From an uncultured Eudoraea sp. (GTDB lineage: Bacteria; Bacteroidota; Bacteroidia; Flavobacteriales; Flavobacteriaceae): a stretch of DNA of 7,031 bases. The translations under genes and the position numbers were made by a program. How positions within the stretch are numbered: position 1 is the stretch's first letter; each line of letters starts with the position of its first letter. Where the stretch lies: assembly GCA_905479615.1 (NCBI GenBank), contig CAJQNH010000200.1:1-7031 (forward strand), read 5' to 3'. The notes beneath the pieces are model-generated. The model did no database searches. It worked only from the letters and a program-made list of their open reading frames with translations, and was not told where the DNA came from. This document shows positions 6,274 to 7,031 of this stretch, piece by piece.

Positions 6274-6369
6274 TGGATATAATGTTAAAGTTTTATTATT
6301 GTCTCATTTTGTTACAATAATACTTTTTTTTCTTGGAATTTTATCATTTATTTGGATAAATTTTAATTC

Positions 6370-7031
6370 TTGATAAAGAACAAAAAAAAGAAACTGCTTG
6401 ACAGTAAGGATTATATACCTCATCTGGCCTATGATTCAGTCATCTTTGGATTTAATGGGGAGCAATTAAAAATACTTGTTCTGGAATATCATAATACCAA
6501 TTTTTTTGCCCTGCCAGGGGGCTTCGTGAAGCGAAGTGAAAATTTGGATGATGCAGTACAAAGAGGTTTAAAGGAACGAACCGGATTGGATAATATTTAT
6601 TTGGAACAGTTTCATACGTTTGGCACTATTTCACGGTCGGCGCCTAAGACCATGAAAAAAATTTTAAAGGAAAGTAATTATGATGTGAAAGAGAACTACT
6701 GGATGTTCGACCGCTTTATTTCAGTTGCTTATTACGCTTTAATCAATTATGATGTAGTAAATCCAAAACCCGATGCTCTTTCCGACAGTATTAATTGGTA
6801 TGCCATTGATGAACTGCCGCCCTTAATGATGGATCATCAGGAAATCGTGGAAAAGGCACTGCAAGTGCTCAGAGCTAATCTGGATAGAAAATTAGTAAGC
6901 ATGAACCTGTTGCCTACTAAATTTACCATGAAACAATTGCAGCAGGTATACGAAGCTATTTTAGGAGAAAAACTGCGGCGAACCAGCTTTCAACGCAAAA
7001 TGCTGGCAATGGATATTCTGCAACGTCACGA
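6370..7031 (+). CDS. NrtR-like Nudix-fold transcriptional regulator, 3' end outside the window
   Basis: The gene is open from TTG 6370 to the right edge (220 codons). TAA at 6364 stops the frame just upstream and no in-frame ATG occurs before the Nudix box, so TTG is the best start. The N-terminal Nudix domain includes L48-P-G-G-F-V-K. Against GX5EX7REUXEEXGU the box keeps G51, E57, R65, E69 and G72, but has G66 and R70 where two metal-binding glutamates belong, so hydrolysis is unlikely. A stretch of about 20 residues (93-112) precedes D114-R-F-I-S-V-A-Y-Y-A-L. From about 179, NLLPTKFTMKQLQQVYEAIL matches the C-terminal winged helix of NrtR/AraR-type regulators, which bind metabolites such as ADP-ribose or sugars. 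It is divergent from the carboxylesterase, a likely target. The regulator call is strong; the effector is unknown. Confidence 0.85.
   Translation, partial: MIKNKKKKLLDSKDYIPHLAYDSVIFGFNGEQLKILVLEYHNTNFFALPGGFVKRSENLDDAVQRGLKERTGLDNIYLEQFHTFGTISRSAPKTMKKILKESNYDVKENYWMFDRFISVAYYALINYDVVNPKPDALSDSINWYAIDELPPLMMDHQEIVEKALQVLRANLDRKLVSMNLLPTKFTMKQLQQVYEAILGEKLRRTSFQRKMLAMDILQRH

Noticed and set aside
6364..6372. Frameshift or pseudogene at the 5' end of the Nudix regulator because no ATG is present
   Set aside because: The Nudix fold is complete from the TTG onward, with a normal-length N-terminus, and the frame stays open to the window edge. A TTG start explains it without a lesion.

Overview
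The window is AT-rich DNA that most resembles a member of the Bacteroidota, probably Flavobacteriia. The evidence is a four-helix LytS-type sensor kinase paired with a LytTR regulator, start codons with no clear Shine-Dalgarno sequence, a perfect TAnnTTTG-type -7 promoter element ahead of the kinase, and an NrtR-like Nudix regulator with its winged-helix tail. No mobile element, CRISPR array or RNA gene was seen. The identification rests on sequence recognition alone.

Layout, left to right. On the minus strand lie a truncated YceI-like secreted protein (252 to beyond 1) and, just upstream of it in a probable operon, a signal-peptide-bearing class I O-methyltransferase (949-284). A 200-base intergenic region (950-1149) separates these from a small three-helix PepSY-type membrane protein, also on the minus strand (1659-1150). 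The divergent intergenic region up to about 1894 leads into a plus-strand operon: LytS-type histidine kinase (1895-2917), LytTR response regulator (2914-3618, overlapping the kinase by 4 bases) and a dienelactone-hydrolase-family protein with a Tat-like signal (3633-4517). A terminator at 4582-4609, usable from both sides, separates this from a convergent secreted type-B carboxylesterase (6273-4642). Divergent from the esterase is a truncated Nudix-fold regulator (6370 to beyond 7031) that starts on TTG and has a broken Nudix box. No gene-free stretch exceeds about 210 bases.

The main discovery is regulatory. Three pairs of direct repeats with core TGTCGTTNA (six half-sites, GTTNA in all six) sit in the two intergenic regions around the PepSY gene. 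The half-sites in every pair are exactly 21 bases apart. This matches the known architecture of LytTR-domain operators. Each pair points toward a different transcription unit: methyltransferase-yceI, PepSY protein, and kinase-regulator-hydrolase. A candidate -7 element begins 36-37 bases after the proximal half-site in all three. The simplest reading is a self-contained, autoregulated LytTR two-component regulon whose outputs are all membrane or exported proteins. Its signal and chemical purpose cannot be read from the sequence. The esterase and Nudix regulator lack this motif and look like a separate, divergently arranged unit.
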